Below, one piece after another: positions 1-7,598 of a stretch of DNA of 33,228 nucleotides. The number at the start of each line of letters is the position of its first letter. The first letter of the stretch is position 1. The notes under the pieces were generated by a model, which worked only from the letters and a program-made list of their open reading frames with translations, had not been told where the DNA came from and did no database searches. The position numbers and the translations under genes are program-made. The stretch comes from Phocaeicola sp. (lineage in GTDB: Bacteria > Bacteroidota > Bacteroidia > Bacteroidales > Bacteroidaceae): positions 1 to 33,228 of the forward strand of contig JAHHQV010000027.1 in NCBI GenBank assembly GCA_020026175.1, written 5' to 3'.

Positions 1-2
1 GT

Positions 3-200
3 AACCTGAGTGTAACCCAGAACTTCTGGAATAAGATGAAGGTGACATTAGGTGTAGACAACCTATTCAACTACAAACCTAAAACATTGGGGTCAGGATT
101 GACAGCCTTTAATGTTCCAGCTACAGCAGGTACACGTGGTTTTGTACAAGTAGAATTCAAATTGGACCAATTTTTCAAACTGATAAAAAAGAAAAACTGA
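3..200 (+). CDS. TonB-dependent outer-membrane receptor, C-terminal fragment
   Basis: Only the last 65 codons lie in the window; the gene begins upstream. The visible residues contain GVDNLFNYKP and end in a strand of the form RGFVQVEFKLDQFF. In TonB-dependent receptors the last strands of the 22-stranded beta-barrel carry a V-x-NLF-x-Y motif and end in an aromatic residue after an R-x-(F/Y) strand. Here a short basic tail (LIKKKN) follows, which is slightly unusual. The stop codon is 1 nt before the HmuY-like gene, so the two are almost surely co-transcribed. By analogy with HmuR/HmuY of Porphyromonas the receptor probably imports haem, but ligand specificity cannot be read from this fragment. 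Confidence 0.85.
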   Translation, partial: NLSVTQNFWNKMKVTLGVDNLFNYKPKTLGSGLTAFNVPATAGTRGFVQVEFKLDQFFKLIKKKN

Positions 201-201
201 T

Positions 202-933
202 ATGAGAACAATTCAAAAATTAGTAAGTGGATTTGCATTTCTCTTATCTGCCTTACTTCCCACTTCATGCATCCTTGACACAGAATATGATGCTTTACCT
301 TTCGACGGCAAAGTTATGCCACGCATTACAGGCTATAGCGGAGTGTCACAGGATACCAATGACTGGATGTATTTCAATCTGCGAACGGGTGAGATTTTCA
401 ATCTAAATTTTGCAGGCGAGAATATAAAAGAAGGAGAACAGAAAGACCGTATGGACTGGGACATTGCCTTCTGCGGTTATCATCTTCGAACTAATGGCGG
501 AACGAGTGGAAAGGGAAAAGGGGCGGTAGCCGACCTCGGTTATGGTAATTACGAAAACTGGACCAGTGTATCTCAGATTCCTTCAGACATTGAATGGATA
601 GAAGATACAGATAAGGACGTATATGTTACTATGTCACAAAAGGACTGGAACAGATACTTGAATGAGAATGGTCTGAGTCTGGACGAGAATCCTTGGTTTG
701 ACCCGAATTACGGACCACAACGAACACTGACTTCAGCCAACAAACTGTTCGACAGAGCTATCGTAGTAGCAGGTCCTCCTATGACGCATACACCTTCGTA
801 TCACACATATCTGATACGCACAGCTGACGGCGAACATTACTTCAAGATTCAGATTATCAGTTGGTTTAATGAAAAAGTAGAAATCGACGAAACAGGCGGT
901 CAGTTCAGCTATTATGTAGATGAACTGAAATGA
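202..933 (+). CDS. HmuY-family haem-binding lipoprotein
   Basis: The protein has 243 residues and a lipoprotein signal: a basic start, a hydrophobic stretch, then LLPTSC with the lipidated Cys23. After export it should sit on the outer membrane. The family signature is at residues 85-103, with DWDIAF followed by a Gly/Ser-rich HLRTNGGTSG loop, and a C-terminal half ending in HYFKIQIISWF. HmuY proteins of Bacteroidales are hemophores that take haem from host proteins and pass it to a partner TonB receptor. Here the receptor gene ends 1 nt upstream. Axial ligands differ among homologues (two His in P. gingivalis HmuY, Met in some Prevotella and Tannerella relatives). Met144, Met194 and His196 are visible candidates here, but I cannot assign them without an alignment. 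Confidence 0.85.
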   Translation: MRTIQKLVSGFAFLLSALLPTSCILDTEYDALPFDGKVMPRITGYSGVSQDTNDWMYFNLRTGEIFNLNFAGENIKEGEQKDRMDWDIAFCGYHLRTNGGTSGKGKGAVADLGYGNYENWTSVSQIPSDIEWIEDTDKDVYVTMSQKDWNRYLNENGLSLDENPWFDPNYGPQRTLTSANKLFDRAIVVAGPPMTHTPSYHTYLIRTADGEHYFKIQIISWFNEKVEIDETGGQFSYYVDELK

Positions 934-984
934 GGTATTAAATGTATATAATTGAAATCAAACTTAGAAAATACTAAAAAAATT

Positions 985-1887
985 ATGACAGAACAAATGA
1001 ATGTACAGACTAAAAGACAACGTTACTGGTGGAAAGCAACAGTTTCTTTCCTTATGGTACTATTTACTATGCCTCTTGGCCATGCACTGATGATATTGAT
1101 GGAACATTTCATGAGCGAAACCACACTCCACTATTCGGCTTTTGCCATGGGATTTGCAGGTATGCTCATGGTTATCCGTGGTGTTTTTGCCAAAGGAGAT
1201 ACACATCAAACCCTGTGGGGATTCTTTGGAGGTCTGCTTTTCTGGACAGGATGGGTGGAATTCCTGTTTATGTATTATGCCAACCGTTTCGGAACAGATC
1301 CTCAGTTGGACCCTGTAACCGGCGAAATCATCACTCGTCCCGAATACCTTATTCTACCAGCTTCGTTCGGCTTCTGGATGATGATTATGATAATGTATCT
1401 GTTCAGTACAAAGAACGGATGTAACTTCATCAACTGGTGGCAGAGGCTTTTGCTTCGTGACCAGAAGAATATGGTAGCAGCCCGCCCTATGACACGCCAC
1501 AGCAGTATCATTACGTTTATGGAACTGATGATGATTCTTTGGGGGTCTTACCTCCTGCTCATGTTCTGCTATGATGATGTATTCTTGGGCGTTCATCATC
1601 CAGTCACTATCTTCATTGGTGTAGGCTGTCTGGCAGGCTCTTTCTTCATCTTTGCCAAACAGTTACGCATTGCATCTTGGGGAGCCAACATCCGTATGGC
1701 AATAGCTACAGTAGTAGTATTCTGGACTCCTGTAGAAATTCTTGGCCGCATGGACTTTTTCAGCGAAATATGGGTAGACCCAATGGGACATAAGACCGAA
1801 ATGATAAGCATTCTGATAGCTTTTGCCCTGCTAGCCGTCTACCTATGGTGGAACGGTAGAAAGAAAAAGGTGGTTCCAAATAATTAA
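985..1887 (+). CDS. Polytopic membrane protein of the HmuY/TonB-receptor operon
   Basis: I know no named family for this 300-residue protein. An in-frame TTG at 952 would add 11 residues, but the ATG at 985 is the more ordinary start, and the preceding segment is Asn/Lys-rich without a signal. About eight hydrophobic segments are visible, for example WWKATVSFLMVLFTMPLGHA near the start, then FGFWMMIMIMYLF, IFIGVGCLAGSFFIFA and a last one ending AVYLWWNG before a short basic tail. The protein therefore lies in the inner membrane with small loops. It follows the HmuY-like gene by about 50 nt on the same strand with no terminator between, so an accessory role in haem or metal handling is an inference from context. 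No haem-ligand motif, permease signature or enzyme motif stands out. Confidence 0.75.
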   Translation: MTEQMNVQTKRQRYWWKATVSFLMVLFTMPLGHALMILMEHFMSETTLHYSAFAMGFAGMLMVIRGVFAKGDTHQTLWGFFGGLLFWTGWVEFLFMYYANRFGTDPQLDPVTGEIITRPEYLILPASFGFWMMIMIMYLFSTKNGCNFINWWQRLLLRDQKNMVAARPMTRHSSIITFMELMMILWGSYLLLMFCYDDVFLGVHHPVTIFIGVGCLAGSFFIFAKQLRIASWGANIRMAIATVVVFWTPVEILGRMDFFSEIWVDPMGHKTEMISILIAFALLAVYLWWNGRKKKVVPNN

Positions 1888-1913
1888 TTTTATAAATTTT
1901 ATTGATTTTAACA

Positions 1914-1954
1914 CTTACTATTGGCTTGATGGTCAGCAGTAAGCAATTGTTTTT
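1914..1954 (+). terminator. Possible weak terminator after the HmuY operon
   Basis: CTTACT at 1914-1919 pairs with AGTAAG at 1938-1943 across an imperfect inner region, and a run of T follows at about 1948-1954. The stem is only 6 bp, so this is a tentative call. It sits between the membrane-protein stop and the next promoter. Confidence 0.35.
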
Positions 1955-1993
1955 TATGACTTTTATGACATTATACAAATCAGAACAAACATG

Positions 1994-2001
1994 TAATTTT
2001 G
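1994..2001 (+). promoter_or_regulatory. -7 promoter box (TAATTTTG) for the 217-aa secreted protein
   Basis: TAATTTTG matches the Bacteroidetes -7 consensus TAnnTTTG and ends 18 nt before the ATG at 2020. No clear -33 TTG is seen at the expected distance. Confidence 0.6.
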
Positions 2002-2019
2002 TGTTAAAACATAAGCAAT

Positions 2020-2673
2020 ATGAGAACAAAAAAGATTTTAGCATTAATCCTGTTTTGTGCATGTTCTATTCTGTCAGTAAAAGCACAATATAGTGTACAG
2101 AGTGCATGTGAAAAGATAAGATTCATCAACTTGCCATATGAAGCAGGAAAAAATAATTTAAGAATTCAAAGTGTAGGTATTACAAATCCTAATAATGTAA
2201 TTCCCGATAAATTATATAAAGATTTTCAGTGCACAGACTACGTTCTAGCTAGTAGTGATCCTGAATTAAACCCTATATTATTGGGTAAGTTTCAAGTACC
2301 AAATAGTAATTGGATTATAGGAGCAGTCACATTTGGCGGAGCAACAGATTTACAAACAACATATTTAATTGTAGTAGACAAACAAGGTAATATAAAGAGC
2401 GTATTGGAGTCGGAAATACAGTTTGGATTGATTGCAACTAAACAATTCAGAATAACCAGTGATGGTAAAGTGACAATAACTAAACTAGTTCCGACCTCTT
2501 CAACATCAGTAAAGTTCTACGATTTTAATCAGATTTCAGCTTACAAAGTTGACGAAACATATTCAATAAATTCATCTGGTATTTTTGTGAAAGAAGGAGA
2601 GAAGAAGTATGGTACTAAAAACTATTCAAAATCACAATTAGATACAATGAGCAACGATTTATGGGATTTATAA
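2020..2673 (+). CDS. Secreted protein of unknown function
   Basis: I do not recognise a domain in this 217-residue protein. Residues 1-22 form a signal peptide (basic start, hydrophobic core, cleavage after SVKA before Gln), so the product is periplasmic or secreted and not a lipoprotein. The mature part is polar and mixed alpha/beta in look, with several Ser/Thr/Asn-rich stretches. A Lys-rich tail ends in SNDLWDL. Only one Cys (in SACEKI) and one other (FQCTDY) remain after cleavage, possibly forming a disulphide. The gene is a single transcription unit: it has a -7 box 18 nt upstream and a strong hairpin just downstream. It is more AT-rich than the neighbouring haem genes, and I see no link to them or to maeB. 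Confidence 0.7.
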   Translation: MRTKKILALILFCACSILSVKAQYSVQSACEKIRFINLPYEAGKNNLRIQSVGITNPNNVIPDKLYKDFQCTDYVLASSDPELNPILLGKFQVPNSNWIIGAVTFGGATDLQTTYLIVVDKQGNIKSVLESEIQFGLIATKQFRITSDGKVTITKLVPTSSTSVKFYDFNQISAYKVDETYSINSSGIFVKEGEKKYGTKNYSKSQLDTMSNDLWDL

Positions 2674-2702
2674 ACGCATTACAAGTATAATTTGTATGAC
2701 TT

Positions 2703-2749
2703 AATCAGAAGCGGTATAGATTATTCTATATCGCTTCTGATTTTTATAT
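2703..2749 (+). terminator. Strong intrinsic terminator
   Basis: The arms 2703-2719 and 2726-2742 form a 17-bp stem with one G-T pair and a 6-nt loop (ATTATT). A T-rich run (TTTTTATAT) follows. It ends the secreted-protein transcript. Confidence 0.85.
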
Positions 2750-2763
2750 AAAATGACAGAGCA

Positions 2764-2886
2764 ATGAAAGAATTAAGTATAAATTATTCGTGTGTCGATA
2801 TTAACTCTGAATCATCCTTGTTCATGATTCTATTTATGCTTATGTATATTTATTCTTTCTATGTTCATCCATATAGGAAAGTTTAA
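2764..2886 (+). other. Possible 40-codon ORF in the gene-free stretch 2674-3272
   Basis: The 599-bp stretch from 2674 to 3272 holds the terminator, this short ORF, the palindrome array and the maeB promoter. I see nothing else in it. The ORF starts at an ATG and encodes 40 residues with one hydrophobic segment (FMILFMLMYIYSFYV). It has no convincing promoter or ribosome site and begins right after a terminator. It may be chance or a remnant. Confidence 0.2.
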
Positions 2887-3019
2887 ATGGGTTATAAGGA
2901 AATACCATTCTCTTCGTGTATAATTTCTAGTGACAATATCACTGAATACATTATTTCTTAAAATCATATTATTCATCAAGTAATATGTAAACTTCAAACG
3001 TAAAGTCATTTTCTATATT

Positions 3020-3093
3020 CAAAGACTTTGAATACATAAACAAAGAGTTTGATTATATAAACAAAGGTTTGGTTTAAAAATATAAAGACTTTA
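3020..3093. repeat. Array of four palindromes at an exact 21-bp period
   Basis: Four short palindromes lie in tandem: CAAAGACTTTG at 3020-3030, CAAAGAGTTTG at 3041-3051, CAAAGGTTTG at 3062-3071 and TAAAGACTTTA at 3083-3093. Their starts are 21 bp apart each time, which is two helical turns, so all sites face the same side of the DNA. The spacers are AT-rich and partly alike (AATACATAAA, ATTATATAAA). A looser half-like element (TAAAGTCATT) occurs at 3001. The array lies 180-250 bp before the maeB start and about 130 bp before its -7 box. It looks like an operator array, but the binding protein is unknown. Confidence 0.7.
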
Positions 3094-3221
3094 TCTACAC
3101 ATTGTGACAAGACGTTTTTATTTTGATGAACATAAATCATTGACTATTTAATGCAAGTATAGTAAATGCTATAATATATAATTTTTATGCCCATAATTAT
3201 AACAATCAGATTTTTTATTTA

Positions 3222-3229
3222 TACCTTTG
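3222..3229 (+). promoter_or_regulatory. -7 promoter box (TACCTTTG) for maeB
   Basis: TACCTTTG matches TAnnTTTG exactly and lies 43 nt before the maeB ATG, implying a leader of roughly 35 nt. I see no TTG at -33, which may mean that an activator is needed. Confidence 0.65.
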
Positions 3230-3272
3230 TGCGACAACAATGCTATAAATTAACTAAAAAACATAATAAATT

Positions 3273-5570
3273 ATGGTAAAGATAACCAAAGAAGCAGCCT
3301 TGCTTTATCACTCGCAAGGCAAGCCAGGTAAAATAGAAGTTATACCGACAAAGCCATATCAGACTCAGAGAGACCTTTCTCTGGCATATTCGCCGGGAGT
3401 GGCAGAACCATGCCTTGAAATACAGAATAATCCTGAAACCGCATACGACTATACTGCAAAAGGCAACCTTGTGGCTGTTATATCAAACGGAACTGCCGTA
3501 CTGGGACTGGGCGACATAGGCGCAATGAGCGGAAAACCCGTAATGGAAGGAAAAGGACTGCTTTTTAAAATTTATGCAGGCATTGACGTATTCGACATTG
3601 AAATCAACGAAAAAGACCCTGAAAAATTCATCGAAGCCGTAAAGGCCATAGCTCCTACATTCGGAGGTATTAATCTGGAAGATATAAAGGCACCGGAATG
3701 TTTTGAAATAGAAAACAGACTGAAAGCCGAACTTGACATACCCGTGATGCACGACGACCAGCACGGAACTGCCATTATATCAAGCGCAGGACTGCTGAAC
3801 GCACTGGATGTAGCTGGCAAGAAGATTGAAGATGTAAAGATTGTGGTAAACGGAGCAGGCGCTTCGGCCACTTCGTGTACAAAACTATATATTGCACTTG
3901 GCGCACGCCGTGAAAATATACTGATGCTGGACAGCAAGGGAGTGATAACAAGTGACCGCCCTAACCTGACTGAAAACAAGAAATTCTTTGCTACCGACCG
4001 CCGGGATGTTCATACTCTTGAAGAAGCCATAAAGGGAGCTGACGTATTTTTGGGACTCTCTAAGGGCAATGTCCTCTCTAAAGACATGGTACGAAGCATG
4101 GCAGACAATCCTATAGTGTTTGCATTGGCAAACCCTACTCCGGAAATCTCGTATGAAGATGCCATGAGCGCACGTCCTGATGTACTGATGTCGACAGGAC
4201 GCTCGGACTATCCTAACCAGATAAACAATGTGATAGGTTTCCCATACATATTCCGTGGAGCACTCGACACAAGAGCCAAAGCTATAAATGAAGAAATGAA
4301 ACTTGCAGCAGTACATGCCATTGCAGACCTTGCCAAAAAGCCTGTGCCGGATGTAGTGAACGAAGCATATCATGTAAACAGTCTTTCATTTGGTCCTGAA
4401 TATTTCATTCCGAAACCTGTAGACCCACGACTCATTACCGAGGTTTCAATGGCTGTGGCAAAAGCTGCTATGGAATCGGGAGTGGCACGAAAAAACATTA
4501 CCAACTGGACTGAATACAAGAACCATCTGCGCGAACTGATGGGACAGGAAAACAAGCTGACCAGACAACTGTATGAAACAGCACGCCGATGCCAGCAAAA
4601 GGTAGTATTTGCAGAAGGTACACACCCTAACATGCTGAAAGCTGCCGTAGAAGCAAAATCCGAAGGTATATGCCAGCCTATAATATTGGGAAACAAGGAA
4701 AGAATAGAAAAACTTGCAAAAGAACTCGACCTTAATCTTGAAGGTATCGAGATAGTAAGCCTGAGAAGTGACGAAGAAGCGGAAAGAAGAGAAAGATATG
4801 CACGCATACTTTGCGAAAAACGTGCACGTGAAGGGGCAAATCTGGCGGAAGCAAACGACAAGATGTTTGAGCGTAACTACTTCGGTATGATGATGGTGGA
4901 AACAGGAGAGGCAGATGCTTTCATAACCGGACTTTACACCAAATACAGCAACACCATCAAAGTGGCAAAAGAAGTAATCGGAATACAGGAAGGATACAGC
5001 CACTTCGGCACTATGCATATACTCAACTCGAAGAAGGGTACATACTTCATTTCGGACACTTTGATAAACCGTCATCCTGACACTGACACACTTATAGACA
5101 TTGCACGACTGTCTTCTAAAGCCGTGAAATTCTTCAATCAGGAACCTGTAATGGCTATGCTTTCATACTCCAACTTCGGTTCGGACACAGAAGGTAGCCC
5201 TGCCAAAGTTCACCAGGCAGTGGAATACATGCACAATAACTATCCAGAAGTGGCCATAGACGGTGAGATGCAGGTGAAATTTGCCTTGGACGACAAGTTG
5301 CGCGACGAGAAATATCCGTTTACAAAACTATTGGGAAAACAGGTCAATACACTGGTATTCCCAAACCTAAGCTCGGCCAATGCAACATACCAGCTCATAC
5401 AGAATATGAGCGAAACAGAAGTGATAGGCCCCATACAGATGGGACTGAACAAACCTATACACTTCACCGACATTGAAAGCTCTGTACGCGACATAGTGAA
5501 CATCACAGCCATAGCATGTATAGATGCTATAGTAGACAAGAAGAAAAAGGGATGTTGCATATCTCTATAA
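3273..5570 (+). CDS. maeB: NADP-dependent malic enzyme with phosphotransacetylase-like C-terminal domain
   Basis: This cytosolic enzyme oxidatively decarboxylates malate to pyruvate, making NAD(P)H. Its 765 residues match the usual 750-770 of MaeB-type hybrids. The malic domain (about 1-425) shows SLAYSPGVA with probable catalytic Tyr39, MEGKGLLFK with Lys94, metal ligands in NLEDIKAPE (Glu136/Asp137) and MHDDQHGTA (Asp162), and the dinucleotide motif GAGASA at 194-199. The second part (about 427-760) resembles phosphotransacetylase, with KVVFAEGTHPNML at its start. In this family that domain is mostly a regulatory, acetyl-CoA-sensing module rather than an active enzyme. The protein ends in KKKKGCCISL, a Cys-rich tail I cannot explain. 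The gene has its own promoter and a hairpin after the stop, so it appears monocistronic. Confidence 0.95.
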   Translation: MVKITKEAALLYHSQGKPGKIEVIPTKPYQTQRDLSLAYSPGVAEPCLEIQNNPETAYDYTAKGNLVAVISNGTAVLGLGDIGAMSGKPVMEGKGLLFKIYAGIDVFDIEINEKDPEKFIEAVKAIAPTFGGINLEDIKAPECFEIENRLKAELDIPVMHDDQHGTAIISSAGLLNALDVAGKKIEDVKIVVNGAGASATSCTKLYIALGARRENILMLDSKGVITSDRPNLTENKKFFATDRRDVHTLEEAIKGADVFLGLSKGNVLSKDMVRSMADNPIVFALANPTPEISYEDAMSARPDVLMSTGRSDYPNQINNVIGFPYIFRGALDTRAKAINEEMKLAAVHAIADLAKKPVPDVVNEAYHVNSLSFGPEYFIPKPVDPRLITEVSMAVAKAAMESGVARKNITNWTEYKNHLRELMGQENKLTRQLYETARRCQQKVVFAEGTHPNMLKAAVEAKSEGICQPIILGNKERIEKLAKELDLNLEGIEIVSLRSDEEAERRERYARILCEKRAREGANLAEANDKMFERNYFGMMMVETGEADAFITGLYTKYSNTIKVAKEVIGIQEGYSHFGTMHILNSKKGTYFISDTLINRHPDTDTLIDIARLSSKAVKFFNQEPVMAMLSYSNFGSDTEGSPAKVHQAVEYMHNNYPEVAIDGEMQVKFALDDKLRDEKYPFTKLLGKQVNTLVFPNLSSANATYQLIQNMSETEVIGPIQMGLNKPIHFTDIESSVRDIVNITAIACIDAIVDKKKKGCCISL

Positions 5571-5583
5571 CAAGCTGACAACG

Positions 5584-5655
5584 AGGTGACAGGAAACTCT
5601 GCTTTACACTGCAATGTGTGGAAAGTGCGGTTTCCTGTCACCTTCATTTTTATAA
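5584..5655 (+). terminator. Terminator-like long hairpin after maeB
   Basis: A perfect 14-bp stem joins 5584-5597 (AGGTGACAGGAAAC) and 5630-5643. The 32-nt loop can fold further through CTTTACAC and GTGTGGAAAG. TTCATTTTTAT follows. The loop is long for a plain terminator, but termination is the likeliest role. Confidence 0.7.
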
Positions 5656-5687
5656 AACGATTATTTAAATATAACCTTAAAACAAAC

Positions 5688-5867
5688 ATGCGCAAACCAC
5701 TTAGCAACACTCAATGCATCATTCTGGCAATGTTTTGGGTTGCCTTATGCTGTGTAGTGATAACATCGAACACAAAGATAGATGGACCGCTTATAATTAC
5801 AATATTAATGTCGGGAGCCTTAGTTTTCATACCAATAATAAAGTCAATAAAAAACAGAAAGAAATAA
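5688..5867 (+). CDS. Two-helix membrane mini-protein
   Basis: The ORF encodes 59 residues from the ATG at 5688. A longer reading from 5586 would place its start inside the maeB hairpin, so I reject it. Two hydrophobic helices are visible: CIILAMFWVALCCVVIT (about 10-26) and LIITILMSGALVFIPII (about 35-51), with a basic KSIKNRKK tail. This gives a hairpin topology with the tail in the cytoplasm. No family is recognised. It lies between the maeB hairpin and the gdhA promoter on the same strand and has no obvious -7 box of its own, so expression would depend on read-through from maeB. It could be a real small membrane protein or a neutral ORF. Confidence 0.5.
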   Translation: MRKPLSNTQCIILAMFWVALCCVVITSNTKIDGPLIITILMSGALVFIPIIKSIKNRKK

Positions 5868-5936
5868 ACATTTAACCACCACAAACAAAGAAAATATATA
5901 AAAACGTTATATTTTTCATTTTTATCAATCAAAATG

Positions 5937-5967
5937 TTGCATAAACAAAATATTAGATATACTTTTG
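5937..5967 (+). promoter_or_regulatory. gdhA promoter with both -33 and -7 elements
   Basis: TTG at 5937-5939 and TACTTTTG at 5960-5967 are separated by 20 nt, which fits the Bacteroidetes -33/-7 arrangement. The ATG is 65 nt downstream of the -7 box, leaving a leader of about 58 nt. Confidence 0.75.
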
Positions 5968-6032
5968 TCTCAACAAAAAGAACAAACGTCAGATAACAAT
6001 CTGTTACAAAAAAATTAATTAAGGAAAAGATT

Positions 6033-7367
6033 ATGAATGCAGCTAAAGTATTGGAAGATTTGAAAAGAAGATTTCCTAATGAACCTGAATATCATCAGGC
6101 CGTGGAAGAAGTTTTGGGAACAATCGAAGAAGAATACAACAAGCACCCTGAGTTTGACAAAGTAAACTTGATTGAACGTCTTTGTATTCCGGACCGTGTT
6201 TTCCAATTCAGAGTGACATGGATGGACGACAAAGGCAATGTACAGACCAACATGGGTTACCGCATTCAGCACAACAACGCAATAGGACCCTATAAAGGTG
6301 GTATCCGATTCCACTCTTCAGTAAACCTTTCTATCCTGAAATTCCTTGCTTTCGAGCAGACATTCAAGAACTCACTGACCACATTGCCTATGGGTGGAGG
6401 CAAAGGAGGTTCAGACTTCTCTCCACGTGGAAAATCTAATGCAGAAGTAATGCGTTTCTGCCAGGCTTTCATGCTTGAACTATGGCGCCACATAGGTCCT
6501 GAAACAGACGTACCTGCCGGTGATATAGGAGTAGGCGGACGCGAAGTAGGATATATGTTCGGCATGTACAAAAAACTTGCACACGAGTTTACAGGAGTAT
6601 TAACAGGAAAAGGCCGTGAATTCGGCGGTTCGCTTATACGTCCCGAAGCTACAGGATACGGAAATATATACTTCCTGCTTGAAATGCTCAAGACACGTAA
6701 TATAGACATCGCCGGAAAGACTTGCTTAGTATCAGGTTCGGGTAACGTTGCACAATACACTGTAGAAAAACTTATCCAACTTGGAGCAAAGGTAGTGACT
6801 ATGTCCGACTCTGACGGATATATCTATGATCCGGAAGGAATAGACCGTGAAAAACTGGACTACATCATGGAACTGAAAAACATGTATCGTGGACGCATAC
6901 GTGAATATGCCGAAAAATATGGATGCAAATATGTAGCAGGTGCACGCCCTTGGAACGAAAAGGCAGACATCGCACTACCTTCGGCCACACAAAACGAAAT
7001 TAGCGGAGACGACGCCAAAGTTCTTGTTGCAAACGGGGTATTTGCCGTATCGGAAGGAGCAAACATGCCATCCACACCAGATGCAATCCGCACATTCCAG
7101 GAAGCTAAGATTCTCTATGCTCCAGGAAAGGCTGCCAATGCAGGAGGTGTATCTGTATCAGGTCTTGAAATGACACAGAATTCCATCAAACTGGGCTGGA
7201 GTTCTGAAGAAGTGGACGAAAAGCTGAAAAGCATAATGAAAAATATCCATGAAGCATGTGTACAATACGGCACTGAAGAAGACGGATATATCAACTATGT
7301 GAAGGGAGCAAACGTAGCTGGATTTATGAAAGTGGCAAAAGCCATGATGGCACAAGGATTAGTATAA
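6033..7367 (+). CDS. gdhA: NADP-specific glutamate dehydrogenase
   Basis: The enzyme reductively aminates 2-oxoglutarate to glutamate and is a main route of ammonia assimilation in gut Bacteroidales. At 444 residues it has the length of the hexameric small-subunit GDH class. Visible motifs are YKGGIRFH (about 87-94), the GGGKGG loop with catalytic Lys124, PAGDIGVG with catalytic Asp164, and the Rossmann motif VSGSGNVA near residue 234. The late GKAANAGGVSVSGLEMTQNS segment is also typical. The start at 6033 fits the usual N-terminus, and AAGGAAAAG just upstream is a fair ribosome site. The gene has a complete promoter and a strong terminator and is monocistronic. An AraC-type regulator follows. 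Bacteroides genomes often carry a second GDH, so the cofactor assignment comes from family resemblance. Confidence 0.95.
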   Translation: MNAAKVLEDLKRRFPNEPEYHQAVEEVLGTIEEEYNKHPEFDKVNLIERLCIPDRVFQFRVTWMDDKGNVQTNMGYRIQHNNAIGPYKGGIRFHSSVNLSILKFLAFEQTFKNSLTTLPMGGGKGGSDFSPRGKSNAEVMRFCQAFMLELWRHIGPETDVPAGDIGVGGREVGYMFGMYKKLAHEFTGVLTGKGREFGGSLIRPEATGYGNIYFLLEMLKTRNIDIAGKTCLVSGSGNVAQYTVEKLIQLGAKVVTMSDSDGYIYDPEGIDREKLDYIMELKNMYRGRIREYAEKYGCKYVAGARPWNEKADIALPSATQNEISGDDAKVLVANGVFAVSEGANMPSTPDAIRTFQEAKILYAPGKAANAGGVSVSGLEMTQNSIKLGWSSEEVDEKLKSIMKNIHEACVQYGTEEDGYINYVKGANVAGFMKVAKAMMAQGLV

Positions 7368-7398
7368 ATCTAAACACACATATATTTTTTTTCTTTTT

Positions 7399-7435
7399 AA
7401 AAAGATGGTTCATACACTACGAACCATCTTTTTTT
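7399..7435 (+). terminator. Strong intrinsic terminator after gdhA
   Basis: The 13-bp perfect stem AAAAAGATGGTTC (7399-7411) pairs with GAACCATCTTTTT (7421-7433) around a 9-nt loop and runs on into T at 7435. Confidence 0.9.
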
Positions 7436-7546
7436 GTTTGTCATTATATTCTTATATATTGTTCTTTTCTTTCTACATTCAACATAAACCACAAAAAGTC
7501 TTACATCAGAACACTAATATTTTATATTTTAAAATACAGGAACTTA

Positions 7547-7577
7547 TTGGTCTAAGCTTCAAATTGTAGTATCTTTG
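7547..7577 (+). promoter_or_regulatory. Promoter of the AraC-type regulator gene
   Basis: TTG at 7547-7549 and TATCTTTG at 7570-7577 are 20 nt apart, the same spacing as at gdhA. The in-frame TTG at 7575 falls inside the -7 box, so it cannot be the start codon. This sets the start at the ATG at 7599. Confidence 0.75.
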
Positions 7578-7598
7578 CAGAAAAAACAAAATGCAAGT

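Noticed and set aside
1951..1969. Direct repeat TTTTATGAC x2 as a regulatory site
   Set aside because: Only two short copies in AT-rich DNA; likely chance.
3020..3103. CRISPR array
   Set aside because: The repeats are about 11 bp with 10-bp spacers that are partly alike; there are no 24-37 bp repeats, no unique spacers and no cas genes.
3135..3185. E. coli-like promoter (TTGACT ... TATAAT) upstream of maeB
   Set aside because: The hexamers are 24 nt apart, outside the usual 16-18, and Bacteroidetes genes use the -33/-7 pattern; the TACCTTTG box downstream explains maeB better.
3483..5075. Long open frames on the - strand across maeB
   Set aside because: They are shadows of maeB: Cys/Phe/Ser-rich translations without domains, promoters or sensible starts.
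5586..5687. 34-residue extension of the mini-protein
   Set aside because: The extension is the coding reading of the maeB hairpin and has no membrane or family character.
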